Positions 18,782 to 28,179 of a DNA stretch of 64,000 nt are shown here, in pieces. The notes beneath the pieces were generated by a model that saw only the letters and a list, made by a program, of their open reading frames with translations, made no database searches and was not told where the DNA came from. Made by a program: the position numbers and the translations under genes. Within the stretch, counting starts at the first letter, position 1, and each line of letters opens with the position of its first letter. This DNA comes from Porphyrobacter sp. LM 6 (GTDB lineage Bacteria > Pseudomonadota > Alphaproteobacteria > Sphingomonadales > Sphingomonadaceae). The stretch is taken from assembly GCF_001720465.1 (NCBI RefSeq), contig NZ_CP017113.1, forward strand, positions 2,294,001 through 2,358,000, written 5' to 3'.

Positions 18782-20122
18782 GTGTGGGCCGGTCGCGGCG
18801 CGAAGTCCGATGCCGATTACCTTGTGGCCGGACGCAGCCTCGGCACCTTTGCGGTCGGGATGTCGCTGTTCGCCACGTGGTTCGCGTCCGAAAGCCTGAT
18901 CGCGACCTCGGGCGAAGTGGCGCGCGACGGGCTGGCGGGCGCGCGGGCCGAGCCCTTCGCCTACGCCGTCGGCATCCTCGCGATCGCACTCTATTTCGCC
19001 CACCGCCTGCGCTCAGGGGGTTTCATCACCATCGCCGATTTTCTGCGCGACCGGTTCGGCCCGCGCACCGAGGGGATCGCCGCCATCGTCATTGCGCTCA
19101 GCGCCACCACCTGGTCGGCCGCGCAGCTGTTCGCCTTTGCCACGATCATTGCCGGAGCATCGGGGGTCGATTTCACCACCGGGCTGATCGGCGCGACGCT
19201 GCTGGTGATGACCTATACCCTGTTCGGCGGGCTGGCGGGCGACGTGGTGACCGATATCGTGCAGGGCGCGATCATCATCGTGGCGATCATCATCCTGTTC
19301 GCGCTGATGGTGAATGCTGCGGGCGGGTTCGGGCCGATGTGGGACGCCGCTCCGCCCACGATCTGGACCTTTACCGCGCCAGGCGAGAGCTGGATCGACC
19401 GGGTGGAGTTGTGGCTGATCCCGATTGCCGGAACGATGGTGAGCCAGGAAGCGCTGTCGCGCACGCTCGCGGCGAAATCGCCCGAGGTGGCGCGGCGCGG
19501 TGCCTTGCTGGGCGCAGCGATCTATCTTGCAGCGGGCCTCGTGCCGGTCAGCCTCGGCCTGTTCGGGCCGCAGCTTGCCCCCACGCTCGGAGTCACGCTG
19601 GGTGCGGACGAGGCCTATCTGCCGAGCCTCGCCAATGCGCTGTTCCCTTCGTGGCTGAGCATCATCTTCACCGGCGCGCTGGTCTCGGCGATCCTGTCGT
19701 CGGTCGATTCCGCGCTGCTGGCCGTGTCGGCGGTGATGACCGAAAGCGGGTATCGCCGCCTCGCCCCGAACGCCTCGCCGCTGGCGATGCTGCGTGCGGC
19801 GCGCGGCTCGACGATCTGTGCTGCCGCAGTGGCGGCCGTGCTGGCCGCGCAAGGGGAAAGCCTCAGGAACCTTGTGCTCGATGCCGGCGCGATTGCGGCC
19901 GTGCTGGCGGTGCCGATCATCGTCGGACTGACCGGGTGGTCGCGCTCGAGCCGCGCGGCGCTGGCCGCGATCGTGGTGCAGGTCGGGGTGCTTGGCGTGC
20001 TCGACTACGGGCTCGGTGTGCCGGGGGCGTTCCTGTGGATGATCGCGGCGGGCGCGGCGACCTTTGCCGCAGTGGCATTTGCCGAGCGGCGGCGCGAAGG
20101 GTTAACCGCCACCGCGCGTTAA
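18782..20122 (+). CDS. Sodium:solute symporter family protein (start codon uncertain)
   Basis: A membrane transporter of the SSS family (PutP/SGLT fold). Recognisable parts are SDADYLVAGRSLGTFAVGMS, FATWFASESLIATSGE and, later, AGTMVSQEALSRTLAAKSPE and SSVDSALLAVSAVMTES. The first legal start is GTG 18782, giving 446 residues. However, the same frame upstream (from about 18731) reads ITLTLILLYVAVQIALAV, a typical first transmembrane helix of this family, preceded by AAGGGG at 18716-18721. No ATG, GTG or TTG lies in that frame between the upstream stop (18656) and 18782. Either ATC/CTG initiation is used or there is an upstream change. The substrate is unknown. Confidence 0.85.
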   Translation: MWAGRGAKSDADYLVAGRSLGTFAVGMSLFATWFASESLIATSGEVARDGLAGARAEPFAYAVGILAIALYFAHRLRSGGFITIADFLRDRFGPRTEGIAAIVIALSATTWSAAQLFAFATIIAGASGVDFTTGLIGATLLVMTYTLFGGLAGDVVTDIVQGAIIIVAIIILFALMVNAAGGFGPMWDAAPPTIWTFTAPGESWIDRVELWLIPIAGTMVSQEALSRTLAAKSPEVARRGALLGAAIYLAAGLVPVSLGLFGPQLAPTLGVTLGADEAYLPSLANALFPSWLSIIFTGALVSAILSSVDSALLAVSAVMTESGYRRLAPNASPLAMLRAARGSTICAAAVAAVLAAQGESLRNLVLDAGAIAAVLAVPIIVGLTGWSRSSRAALAAIVVQVGVLGVLDYGLGVPGAFLWMIAAGAATFAAVAFAERRREGLTATAR

Positions 20123-20167
20123 CCCCTTGGGTGGGCATAGCGGATTGCTAACCACCCATAGGGTTAA
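20119..20167 (+). terminator. Two-part stem-loop over the symporter stop codon
   Basis: TTAACCC (20119-20125) pairs with GGGTTAA (20161-20167). Inside it, GGGTGG (20129-20134) pairs with CCACCC (20152-20157), separated by symmetric 3-nt internal loops. The hairpin includes the TAA stop. No T-run follows. A terminator or mRNA-stabilising role is inferred. Confidence 0.45.
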
Positions 20168-20242
20168 CCCTCAATTGCCCCCCGGTCACCGTGCGGTCAT
20201 ATCCGACCTCCGGAGACAGGCCCCTGGGTGGACGGAGACGCC

Positions 20243-21466
20243 ATGTTCTATCTGCACATTCCCAAGACCGGCGGCCAGACCCTCGCCCGCCGGCTTGCCT
20301 CGGCCTACCCGCCGGGGCGGTCCCATCTGCAGGTCGATCAGTTCAGTTATCCCGATGACGGGATGGCCTTCGACGCCTGCCTTGCCGCGCATGATTTCGT
20401 CGAGGCGCATGTCACCGGCGAACTGCTTCAGGGCCGCGCGATCCCCGATCTGCTGGTCACGGTACGCGATCCGGTGGCGCAGATCATGTCGAACTTCCGC
20501 CACATCCGGCGCGAGCCGCACCGCCGCCTGAGCCGCGCCGCGCGCGAGCTCGATGCCGGTACGTTCTTCGATCATTTCGGCGACTTCTTTGCCGATTTCC
20601 AGACCCGCTACCTGCTCTCGGCCTTCTTCCCGCTCGCGATCGAGGAGCAGCGCCGCGACTACTGGCCCTGGGTGCTGCGCCGCCTGCCGCAGGTGCTCGA
20701 ACGGATCCGCTGGCTCGTGCCGACGGAGCGGATCGACGCCTTCGTGCCGCTGTGGGAGAGCGAGACCGGCCGCTGCGTGGCCGAGCGCGACTATGCCACC
20801 AACCATGCTCCCGATGACGACCTCGATCTGGCTGCGCTCGAGGCCGCAATCCGTGCGCGCCCGGCGCTGTTCGCGCTCGACAACATGCTCCACCAATACG
20901 CCCACAGCCAGTTCGCTGCCTGGGCCGAGGACATGTGCGAGCGCGCTGTGCCGTGGAGCTATCCCGCCAATGCCAGCCGCGTCTTCTCCGACAATGCGGG
21001 CGGTGTGTGGCTGCGGCGGGGGTGGTATCCGGCCGAGCCGACGACGCTTGGCACGGGCAACTGGGCCGGCCCCTCGCGCCGCAGCGATATCGCGGTCCGG
21101 CGCGGCGCGGGGCAGACGACACTCGCCTTCGAGGTGATGGTGATCAACGGCATCACCTTTGCCGATATCACCGCGCATGATGCCCGCAGCTTCGATCCCC
21201 TCCCCCTCCAGCGCGAGGCGGTGGCGGAGGATCACTGGCGCTACCGCATCGACCTGTCCGCCCTGCCCCTCCAGTGCGACATCGCGCTGATGGTCCCAGA
21301 TTGCTTTGCCGCGATCAATGTCTTTCCCGAGGGCGAGGATGGCGGGTTGGAGCGGCGCAGCTTCCTGGCCGGCGGATGGAGCCTGAGCGAAGTTCCGGTG
21401 GCGCGCGCGGCGCCTATGGCGGCGGCGGATGCCCTTCCCCCGTTTGAAGCGCTTCCGGCCGAGTGA
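20243..21466 (+). CDS. Sulfotransferase-family-like protein
   Basis: A 407-residue protein whose N-terminus FYLHIPKTGGQTLARRLAS matches the PAPS 5'-phosphosulfate-binding loop of membrane-type sulfotransferases. VTVRDPVAQIMSNFRH at residues 72-87 matches the 3'-phosphate-binding segment (R75, D76, P77). The middle is helical and the last third looks like a beta domain of unknown role. The start at ATG 20243 is preferred over GTG 20228 because GGAGA lies 4 bp upstream and the family motif begins within four residues. Sulfation of a surface polysaccharide would fit, but this is inference; the acceptor is unknown. Confidence 0.72.
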   Translation: MFYLHIPKTGGQTLARRLASAYPPGRSHLQVDQFSYPDDGMAFDACLAAHDFVEAHVTGELLQGRAIPDLLVTVRDPVAQIMSNFRHIRREPHRRLSRAARELDAGTFFDHFGDFFADFQTRYLLSAFFPLAIEEQRRDYWPWVLRRLPQVLERIRWLVPTERIDAFVPLWESETGRCVAERDYATNHAPDDDLDLAALEAAIRARPALFALDNMLHQYAHSQFAAWAEDMCERAVPWSYPANASRVFSDNAGGVWLRRGWYPAEPTTLGTGNWAGPSRRSDIAVRRGAGQTTLAFEVMVINGITFADITAHDARSFDPLPLQREAVAEDHWRYRIDLSALPLQCDIALMVPDCFAAINVFPEGEDGGLERRSFLAGGWSLSEVPVARAAPMAAADALPPFEALPAE

Positions 21467-21491
21467 GCGGGCCTGGGGCCAGCCTGAGGGG

Positions 21492-21542
21492 GGTCTAGCG
21501 CAGGTCTAAGGGGGGTCTAGAGGGGGGTCTGGCAGGGGTCTA
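21492..21542. repeat. Five GGTCTA units with 11-12 bp spacing
   Basis: GGTCTA (one copy GGTCTG) begins at 21492, 21503, 21514, 21526 and 21537. The underlying unit is roughly AGGGGGGTCTA. Spacing of about one helical turn places all copies on one face of the DNA. It lies 26 bp after the sulfotransferase-like stop, in the gap before the convergent gene. Confidence 0.75.
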
Positions 21543-21568
21543 AAGCGGCCTGAACCGGCGCTAGCGGG

Positions 21569-21631
21569 GAATGTTCCACGCTTAACCCGCTGAATTCACG
21601 CGCTTCCGAATGTTCCACGCTTGCCGGAACA
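21569..21631. repeat. 15-bp direct repeat with an overlapping inverted repeat
   Basis: GAATGTTCCACGCTT occurs exactly twice, at 21569-21583 and 21608-21622 (39 bp apart). The second copy is also half of a dyad: TGTTCC (21611-21616) faces GGAACA (21626-21631). This looks like a protein-binding arrangement, although it lies between convergent genes. Confidence 0.7.
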
Positions 21632-21711
21632 TCGGCAGTGTGTCCTCACCCCTGCCGCGCCGCCCTTTCAGCCCTACCAGCCACCCGCGCCGTAGGAAAA
21701 CCCGCCCGCGC

Positions 21712-22188
21712 TCACCACGCCCCCGCCAGCATCGCCTTGAGCCATTCGCGCAGCTGATACTCCCAGACACCCCCATAGACCGCATAGGCCGCCAAGAGCG
21801 CCGAGAGCCCGAGTGCCGCCGCCAGCGTCTTGCGCTTGTCCGGCCCCGTCAACGCATCGGCCCCCGGCAGACGCAGCTCCCCGCCTTTCCGCAGCCGCGC
21901 CACCAGCGGCGTCGCCACGATCGCGAGCATATAGAGGAACGGAAACACCCAGATCAGCTTCCACACCACATCGCCGACCAGCAGCGAGAGCAGCAGCATC
22001 ACCAGCGCCGCCGGAATGATCAGCATCGGCCAACCATCGCGAATGGTCTCGATCGCCGCGTCCACCCGGGCGCGGTGATGCACTTCATCGATGGGCAGTT
22101 CGCCGTGTTCGTCGCGCCAGGGATCAGGCTGCGCCCAGATCGGCACGTCGTCCGGCGGCGGCGCGTTGGGGGACGGCTCCTCCGGCAT
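21712..22188 (-). CDS. Hypothetical membrane protein
   Basis: A 158-residue protein. The N-terminal 45 residues are soluble and Pro/Glu/Asp rich (MPEEPSPNAPPPDDVPIWAQ). There follow two strongly hydrophobic helices in tandem (GWPMLIIPAALVMLLLSLLV, then the IWVFPFLYMLAIVATPLVA stretch) and a third near LAAALGLSALLAAYAVYGG. I do not recognise the family. The start at 22188 is the ATG following GGGGTGAGC. It lies in a minus-strand run of small genes and may be cotranscribed with the lipoprotein gene 43 bp upstream. Confidence 0.65.
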   Translation of the reverse strand: MPEEPSPNAPPPDDVPIWAQPDPWRDEHGELPIDEVHHRARVDAAIETIRDGWPMLIIPAALVMLLLSLLVGDVVWKLIWVFPFLYMLAIVATPLVARLRKGGELRLPGADALTGPDKRKTLAAALGLSALLAAYAVYGGVWEYQLREWLKAMLAGAW

Positions 22189-22231
22189 GCTCACCCCTGC
22201 GCCCCCTGCCCGCTTGCGATCATCACGCGGC

Positions 22232-22537
22232 TCAACCGGTCGGCAGCGAAACGCCCGCCGCGCCCGCACAGCTGCGCGCGATGCCTTCCACCTGCGATCT
22301 GTCGCCGCCCATCATGTCTGTGATTTCGAGCCCCTCTGCCGCCAGCCTGTCGACGAGGCAGGCGCACAGCTGCGTGCCGGCCGAGGGATCGGGCGCCATC
22401 TGGCCGAACTGCCGCTCGCACTTGCCGATCGCCGCCGCGCGCACCTCTTCCGGGGTCTGCGGCCCGCACCCGCCCAGCATCAGCACGGCCCCCAGCATTG
22501 CGCCCAGCCCGGCGATTGTCCTGCGCTCAACCTGCAT
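22232..22537 (-). CDS. Small putative lipoprotein
   Basis: A 101-residue protein with a type II signal: MQVERRTIAGLGAMLGAVLM leads to the lipobox MLGGC. The mature part has cysteines in IGKCERQF, LCACLVDRL and ARSCAGAAG, a spacing that suggests two disulfides and a helical bundle. The start at 22537 follows GGAGG by 8 bp; an in-frame ATG at 22558 is less well placed. No family is recognised with confidence. Similar small four-cysteine lipoproteins are common in sphingomonads. Confidence 0.65.
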   Translation of the reverse strand: MQVERRTIAGLGAMLGAVLMLGGCGPQTPEEVRAAAIGKCERQFGQMAPDPSAGTQLCACLVDRLAAEGLEITDMMGGDRSQVEGIARSCAGAAGVSLPTG

Positions 22538-22620
22538 CGCATCACCCTCCCCGATCATCGTGGAGGCGCGAGGCTAACCCCTTGCCGGGGAACGGACAAG
22601 CGGGATCACTTCCGCCGCGC

Positions 22621-22848
22621 TCAGTCGAGGATCGTGCGCTGCCGCCCGAACATCACCCGCTCATTGGCGAGGATCGCCTCGCGCGCCTCGTCGGACATGC
22701 CCCCCTGCGTTTCAATCCGCCCGTCGCGGACCCGCTCCAGCCACCCCGCGACGAAGGCGCAGCCCGCCGGATCCCGAGACTCCGCCGCTGCCTTGAGCGG
22801 ACGGGTGTTCGGACGGGAATTCGGACGGGATGGGGGAGTGAAAGCCAT
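22621..22848 (-). CDS. Small hypothetical protein
   Basis: A 75-residue soluble protein (MAFTPPSRPNSRPNTRPLKA, then GCAFVAGWLERVRDGRIETQ). The C-terminal half, DEAREAILANERVMFGRQRT, looks helical. AAGGGAG lies 7 bp before the start at 22848, supporting a real gene. No signal peptide or known motif. It is the last native-looking gene before the AT-rich gene to its right. Confidence 0.55.
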   Translation of the reverse strand: MAFTPPSRPNSRPNTRPLKAAAESRDPAGCAFVAGWLERVRDGRIETQGGMSDEAREAILANERVMFGRQRTILD

Positions 22849-22989
22849 GCGCGCGCTCCCTTGCGAGGCGAGAGGGACGAAACGGCGTCAGCGGATGCTG
22901 GTCAGCGCGGGGAGGATGCGCCGCGCGGGTGAGCTGAGGGCTGACGCCTGCGCGCGAGGGTAGAGGGGGTGCGGGGGTGTAGGAAAGGA

Positions 22990-25248
22990 TCAATCAGATC
23001 GAAGGCAGCACCGCTTGTACTTTATTCCGCTACCGCAGGGGCAGGGCGAATTTCTTCCTGCCTTCATGCGCTCATTGCCCGGGCCGACCCAACGAGGAAC
23101 TGACCTGACCTTCAGAGATTTTGCTTCATCATCCAATGTCGGATCAAATTTCCACTTTCCTAGACGACCAAGCGCAAATCTGACTTGGGATGAACTGGGA
23201 TCCATGCAGACGCCAAACCATCTGCCCGCCTTATGTATGTATTTACGCATCTCTACGTGATTTACGAGCTTCCTAAAAGCGTCATCATCTGAAAGGTTGT
23301 TACAATGAACCGTTAATCCCACGTTCCCGTCTGATAACGGGATTGTGACATCATGATTATTTGAGTCCCTTTGAGCCTCTCTAATAGCTCGTTCAATCCA
23401 TTTATTTGCGCTGTCCCACGCTTGAGAACTTAGGCTCAACAAAAATTCGCCAAGTTGGTGAACATCTGCACGCTCAGATGTATCGACCTTCTGAAGCATT
23501 CGCCCAAGCGGATTGTCGAGGTCACGCGTGAGTAAGCCTGCTGGAGTGTCTTTGCCGGGCAAGCCTCTTCTTCGCGCATTTAAAGCGATGTCGATCTCAA
23601 GAACGAAATCGTCCTCCACCATCATTAGTGTGACGTTGTCTTCAATATGCAAATTATTCTTAAGGTGCATCCCGAAAATGTTTAGCTCATGAGAGGCTAT
23701 TATGTTATCTAATAGTCTCGCCCTTTTACAAAGGTAGTCAGAGACGTACAAAGGTGTTCTTAGAAATTCCGTGATGACATCCAACGTGAAAATATCTAGA
23801 ACAATCGGCGACATTAATTCTTCAAAATTCTCAGTTTTTAAAAACTGAGAAACTTGGTGAGATAAAGAAGGATAGTTTTCACTAGATATACAAATTGGAT
23901 AATATTCATCGACGTTCTTAAAAATGTCTCGATCTACAATAATACTGTCTATTTCAACATTGAGTCCCGACTTTGCGGCTTTTACGCAAGATACCGCCTG
24001 ATCATAAGATTTTTGTACGGCTTCCTCGAAATCTTTTGATATTTTTATTTCATCACCTGCTCTAGCTCCTTCCGTAAGCCCCTTTGATTTTATCTGAATC
24101 ATGAACGCACGTCGTCCATGAATAACAAGGGCGTCTAATTCTCCTGCAATCTTCTTTTTTGTTTTGCGAAATATAACGTTTCTAAAGATACTACCTTCCG
24201 GGAACGCTCGACCGAGAAGACGAACTGCCTCAGACTCGGCGAATTTCCCACGATTCTCGGAAGCGACAGCAAGGTAATCTAGATCCTCCCGCATCCAATA
24301 AGCGGGTGAAGCATAAATAGCTTCGCATCCGACATACTCAAGCAACATCGTAATTCTTCCATCATTCAACCTAATAAAAGGGAATATGGCGGCTTGGTTT
24401 CTCGCGAATGCACTAACATAATTTTCATTCTTTGAATCATCGGGAACAGAAAATTTATAAATTATTTTTTCAACCACAATTTTATCGAGAGATGAGAACG
24501 ACACAGCATCCTCGATAGTGAAGCAGAAAAGATCAATGAAGGTCCAATAATTAGGATTAGTCGATCTAAGTTTTTCAACGTTCCCTTGGAGAGTGTCGGC
24601 GAGCCAATCGATCAATTCTGAAATGAAGGTCGCGGCATCGTCGATCGTAAACCCGGCATTCTCCATGAGCCATGCACGATCCTCTCGATATCGAGCTTTC
24701 GCGAAATCCGTGTACTGGTAGGGAAAGGCGGATTCGGCAGCATAGAAGATCGCTTCACGCATAGCGGAACCCGACCCCATCGGGCTTTCCACACCGTTTC
24801 CAGCCGCTCTTGACTGAAGAGCCGCCATGAAGTCGCGATGGGTCGGTGCTATCATTGCTGCGTGAAGCTCGTGAAGAAGTCGATCAGACTTCTCCATCAT
24901 GTCTCGCAGCTTTTTAGCTCCGGGGTGCTCAATGCTGCGATCCCCGCGAAGCCAAAGACCGATAAGAACCGTTATCTCTGTACGGATTAGTCGCTCAGGG
25001 TGGTAAATCCGTTGATAATCTTCCTTCGTCACCGTCTCGCCAAACGTAACCACGTTATCACGAAACACCAGAGCACATAGGGCATGTATGTACCCCGGCT
25101 CCCGACAGAGGAGTTCCAATTGGGTGAATATATCTTCTTCTTTGCCCAACTCAGGAGACTGTACGGTCTCATAGAGGTTTGGCAGGCTCTTAAGTGGCAA
25201 TTTCTTATTCGGCTTTCTAGGCCTTCCGGCTTTTCCTCTTTTCGCCAT
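22990..25248 (-). CDS. Large PD-(D/E)XK-nuclease-like protein with C-terminal SEC-C zinc motif (AT-rich, probably acquired)
   Basis: A 752-residue protein I cannot assign to a named family. Residues 1-20 are very basic (MAKRGKAGRPRKPNKKLPLK). Residues 336-389 fit a NERD/PD-(D/E)XK core: E338 in FAESEAV, D372 in AGELDALVI and Q385-x-K387 in FMIQIKSK. The C-terminus is a SEC-C motif, SPCPCGSGIKYKRCC (C736, C738, C747, C748), a zinc module seen in SecA and in many nuclease-like or defence proteins. The coding sequence is visibly more AT-rich than every neighbour and uses AT-ending codons, a sign of transfer. It starts 16 bp behind the uvrA stop on the same strand with a poor ribosome site, so it may depend on uvrA transcription. 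A defence role is only an inference. Confidence 0.75.
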   Translation of the reverse strand: MAKRGKAGRPRKPNKKLPLKSLPNLYETVQSPELGKEEDIFTQLELLCREPGYIHALCALVFRDNVVTFGETVTKEDYQRIYHPERLIRTEITVLIGLWLRGDRSIEHPGAKKLRDMMEKSDRLLHELHAAMIAPTHRDFMAALQSRAAGNGVESPMGSGSAMREAIFYAAESAFPYQYTDFAKARYREDRAWLMENAGFTIDDAATFISELIDWLADTLQGNVEKLRSTNPNYWTFIDLFCFTIEDAVSFSSLDKIVVEKIIYKFSVPDDSKNENYVSAFARNQAAIFPFIRLNDGRITMLLEYVGCEAIYASPAYWMREDLDYLAVASENRGKFAESEAVRLLGRAFPEGSIFRNVIFRKTKKKIAGELDALVIHGRRAFMIQIKSKGLTEGARAGDEIKISKDFEEAVQKSYDQAVSCVKAAKSGLNVEIDSIIVDRDIFKNVDEYYPICISSENYPSLSHQVSQFLKTENFEELMSPIVLDIFTLDVITEFLRTPLYVSDYLCKRARLLDNIIASHELNIFGMHLKNNLHIEDNVTLMMVEDDFVLEIDIALNARRRGLPGKDTPAGLLTRDLDNPLGRMLQKVDTSERADVHQLGEFLLSLSSQAWDSANKWIERAIREAQRDSNNHDVTIPLSDGNVGLTVHCNNLSDDDAFRKLVNHVEMRKYIHKAGRWFGVCMDPSSSQVRFALGRLGKWKFDPTLDDEAKSLKVRSVPRWVGPGNERMKAGRNSPCPCGSGIKYKRCCLRSD

Positions 25249-25264
25249 TTCGAACCGCCCAACC

Positions 25265-28168
25265 CTATCTCATTCGCCGCCCCAACAACGGCGCTAGATA
25301 CTGCCCCGTAAACGACCGCGGCTCCAACACGACCTTCTCCGGCACACCCTCCGCCACAATCTCCCCACCCCGCACGCCGCCTTCCGGCCCCAGATCGATG
25401 ATCCAGTCGGCGGTCTTGATCACGTCGAGGTTGTGCTCGATCACCACGACCGAGTTCCCGCCATCGACCAGCCGGTGCAGCACCTCCAGCAGCTTCCTCA
25501 CATCCTCGAAATGCAGCCCCGTCGTCGGCTCGTCGAGGATGTAGAGCGTCTGCCCGGTTGACCGGCGGGCGAGTTCCTTGGCGAGCTTCACGCGCTGCGC
25601 CTCGCCGCCCGATAGCGTCGTCGCCTGCTGGCCGACCTTGACGTAGCCGAGGCCCACCTCGTTCAGCATCCGCATCTTCTCGCGGATCGAGGGCACGGCC
25701 TTGAAGAACTCCTCGGCATCCTCGATCGTCATGTCGAGCACGTCGGCGATCGAGTGGCCCTTGAACTTCACCTCCAGCGTTTCGCGGTTGTAACGCTTGC
25801 CGTGGCATTCCTCGCAGGTGACGTAGACATCGGGGAGGAAGTGCATCTCGATCTTGATGAGGCCGTCGCCCTGGCACTTCTCGCAGCGCCCGCCCTTGAC
25901 GTTGAAGGAGAAGCGCCCCGGCTTGTACCCGCGTGCGAGGCTTTCGGGGAGGCCCGCGAACCAGTCGCGGATCTGGGTGAAGGCGCCGGTGTAGGTGGCG
26001 GGGTTGGAGCGCGGGGTGCGGCCGATGGGGGACTGGTCGATCTCGATCACCTTGTCGCACATCTCGAGCCCGGTGATCGCGTCATGCGCCCCCGCGATCA
26101 CCCGCGCCCCGTTGAGCACGCGCGCGGCGCCCGCCTGCAAGGTATCGATGGTGAGCGAGGATTTGCCCGATCCCGATACGCCGGTGATGCAGGTGAAGGT
26201 GCCGAGCGGGATTTTCGCGGTCACGCCCTTGAGGTTGTTGGCGCGCGCGTTCTTGACCACGATGTGGTGCCCGTTGCCCTTGCGGCGGGTGGTCGGCACG
26301 TCGATCTTGCGCTTGCCGGTGAGGTAATCGGCGGTGAGGCTGCCCTTGGCCTTGAGGATGTCCTTGAGGGTGCCCTGCGCCACCACCTCGCCGCCATGCA
26401 CGCCCGCGCCGGGGCCGAGATCGACGATATGGTCAGCCGCGCGGATCGCGTCCTCGTCATGCTCGACGACGATCACCGTGTTGCCGAGATCGCGCAGGCG
26501 TTTGAGCGTTTCGAGCAGGCGGTCGTTGTCGCGCTGGTGGAGGCCGATGCTGGGCTCGTCGAGCACGTAGAGCACGCCTGACAGCCCGCTGCCGATCTGG
26601 CTGGCGAGGCGGATGCGCTGGCTCTCCCCGCCGCTGAGGGTGCCGCTGGTGCGATCGAGGTTTAGGTAGTCGAGGCCGACATTGTCGAGGAAGCCCAGCC
26701 GCTCGTTGATCTCTTTCAGGATGGCCTTGGCGATCTGGCTCTGCTGGGGGGTGAGCTGCGCGTCGAGCCGGAGGAACCACGCCTTGGCATCGGCGACGCT
26801 CATCTGGACGGGCGTGGCGATGTCGGTGCCGGCGACCTTGACCGAGAGCGCCTTTTCATTGAGCCGCTTGCCGCCGCAGGTCTCGCAGGCCTGCGCGGTC
26901 TGGTACTTGGCGAGCTCCTCCTGCATCCACGCGCTTTCGGTCTGCATCAAGCGGCGGTTGAGGTTGCCGATCACGCCCTCGAACGCCTTGTTGACGGTGT
27001 ATTCGCGGCGGCCGTCCTTGAAGGTCAGCGGCACCGGCATCCCGCCTGTGCCGTGAAGGATGATGAGCTTCTGGTCGGGGGCGAGGTCTTTCCACGGGGT
27101 CGTCAGATCGAAGCCGTATGCCTTGGCGAGGCTGGCGAGCACCTGCATGTAATAGGGCGACGGCGGGTTGGACTTGGCCCAGGGCACCACCGCCCCCTGC
27201 TTCAGGCTCAGCCCCTCGTTCGGCACCACGAGCTGCGGATCGAACAGCATCTTCTCGCCGATCCCGTCGCAGGCCGGGCAGGCCCCCTGCGGCGCGTTGA
27301 ACGAGAACAGCCGCGGCTCGATTTCCTCGATGGTGAAGCCGGAGACCGGACAGGCGAACTTTTCGGAGAAGACGATGCGATTGGGCGGCAGACCTGCGCC
27401 CTTCATTGCCCCGCCCTTCCCTTCGTCCTCGCGCCCCGGCACCACGCCATCGGCGAGATCGACATAGGCCAGCCCCTCGGCGAGCTTCAGCGCGGTTTCG
27501 AAGCTTTCGGCGAGGCGGGTTTGCAGCCCGTCCTTCACCGCGATGCGATCAACCACCACCTCGATGTCATGCTTGAACTTCTTGTCGAGCGCGGGGGCCT
27601 CCTCGATCGGATAGATCTCCCCGTCGATCCGCACGCGGGTGAAACCCTGCCGCTGCCATTCGGCCAGCTCCTTGCGGTATTCGCCCTTGCGCCCGCGCAC
27701 CACGGGCGCGAGCAGGTAGAGCCGCGTGCCTTCGGGCAGGGCCATGACCCGGTCGACCATCTGGCTGACTGTCTGCGCGGAAATCGGCTCTCCGGTGGCG
27801 GGCGAATAGGGCGTGCCCACGCGCGCCCACAGAAGGCGCATATAGTCGTAGATCTCGGTTACCGTCGCGACCGTAGAGCGCGGGTTGCGGCTGGTGGTCT
27901 TCTGCTCGATGCTGATCGCAGGGGACAGCCCGTCGATATGCTCGACATCGGGCTTCTGCATCATCTCGAGGAACTGGCGCGCATAGGCGCTGAGGCTCTC
28001 CACGTAGCGCCGCTGCCCTTCGGCATAGATGGTGTCGAAGGCGAGGCTCGACTTGCCGCTGCCCGAAAGGCCAGTGACCACGATCAGCGCATCGCGCGGC
28101 AGATCGATATCGATACCCTTGAGATTGTGCTCGCGCGCACCGCGGACGGAGATTTTGGTCAGGCTCAT
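25265..28168 (-). CDS. uvrA: UvrABC excinuclease subunit A
   Basis: The damage-recognition ATPase of nucleotide excision repair. At 967 residues it is normal for an alphaproteobacterium. The first Walker [10 protein letters not shown] is at 33-41, the second is [15 protein letters not shown], and two LSGGE signatures are present ([12 protein letters not shown] and [13 protein letters not shown]). The C-terminal zinc finger CEKCQGDG...CEEC is intact. The first zinc finger reads CPVSGF...CPAC, with serine where E. coli UvrA has cysteine, so it probably lacks zinc. An SOS box lies 11 bp upstream of the start. The stop is 16 bp before the AT-rich nuclease-like gene. Confidence 0.98.
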   Translation of the reverse strand: MSLTKISVRGAREHNLKGIDIDLPRDALIVVTGLSGSGKSSLAFDTIYAEGQRRYVESLSAYARQFLEMMQKPDVEHIDGLSPAISIEQKTTSRNPRSTVATVTEIYDYMRLLWARVGTPYSPATGEPISAQTVSQMVDRVMALPEGTRLYLLAPVVRGRKGEYRKELAEWQRQGFTRVRIDGEIYPIEEAPALDKKFKHDIEVVVDRIAVKDGLQTRLAESFETALKLAEGLAYVDLADGVVPGREDEGKGGAMKGAGLPPNRIVFSEKFACPVSGFTIEEIEPRLFSFNAPQGACPACDGIGEKMLFDPQLVVPNEGLSLKQGAVVPWAKSNPPSPYYMQVLASLAKAYGFDLTTPWKDLAPDQKLIILHGTGGMPVPLTFKDGRREYTVNKAFEGVIGNLNRRLMQTESAWMQEELAKYQTAQACETCGGKRLNEKALSVKVAGTDIATPVQMSVADAKAWFLRLDAQLTPQQSQIAKAILKEINERLGFLDNVGLDYLNLDRTSGTLSGGESQRIRLASQIGSGLSGVLYVLDEPSIGLHQRDNDRLLETLKRLRDLGNTVIVVEHDEDAIRAADHIVDLGPGAGVHGGEVVAQGTLKDILKAKGSLTADYLTGKRKIDVPTTRRKGNGHHIVVKNARANNLKGVTAKIPLGTFTCITGVSGSGKSSLTIDTLQAGAARVLNGARVIAGAHDAITGLEMCDKVIEIDQSPIGRTPRSNPATYTGAFTQIRDWFAGLPESLARGYKPGRFSFNVKGGRCEKCQGDGLIKIEMHFLPDVYVTCEECHGKRYNRETLEVKFKGHSIADVLDMTIEDAEEFFKAVPSIREKMRMLNEVGLGYVKVGQQATTLSGGEAQRVKLAKELARRSTGQTLYILDEPTTGLHFEDVRKLLEVLHRLVDGGNSVVVIEHNLDVIKTADWIIDLGPEGGVRGGEIVAEGVPEKVVLEPRSFTGQYLAPLLGRRMR

Positions 28169-28179
28169 GGGAGCGGTCT

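Noticed and set aside
22091..22963. Plus-strand ORF (290 residues) across three small minus-strand genes
   Set aside because: Spans unrelated genes in antisense, no ribosome site, Arg/Ser-rich shadow composition.
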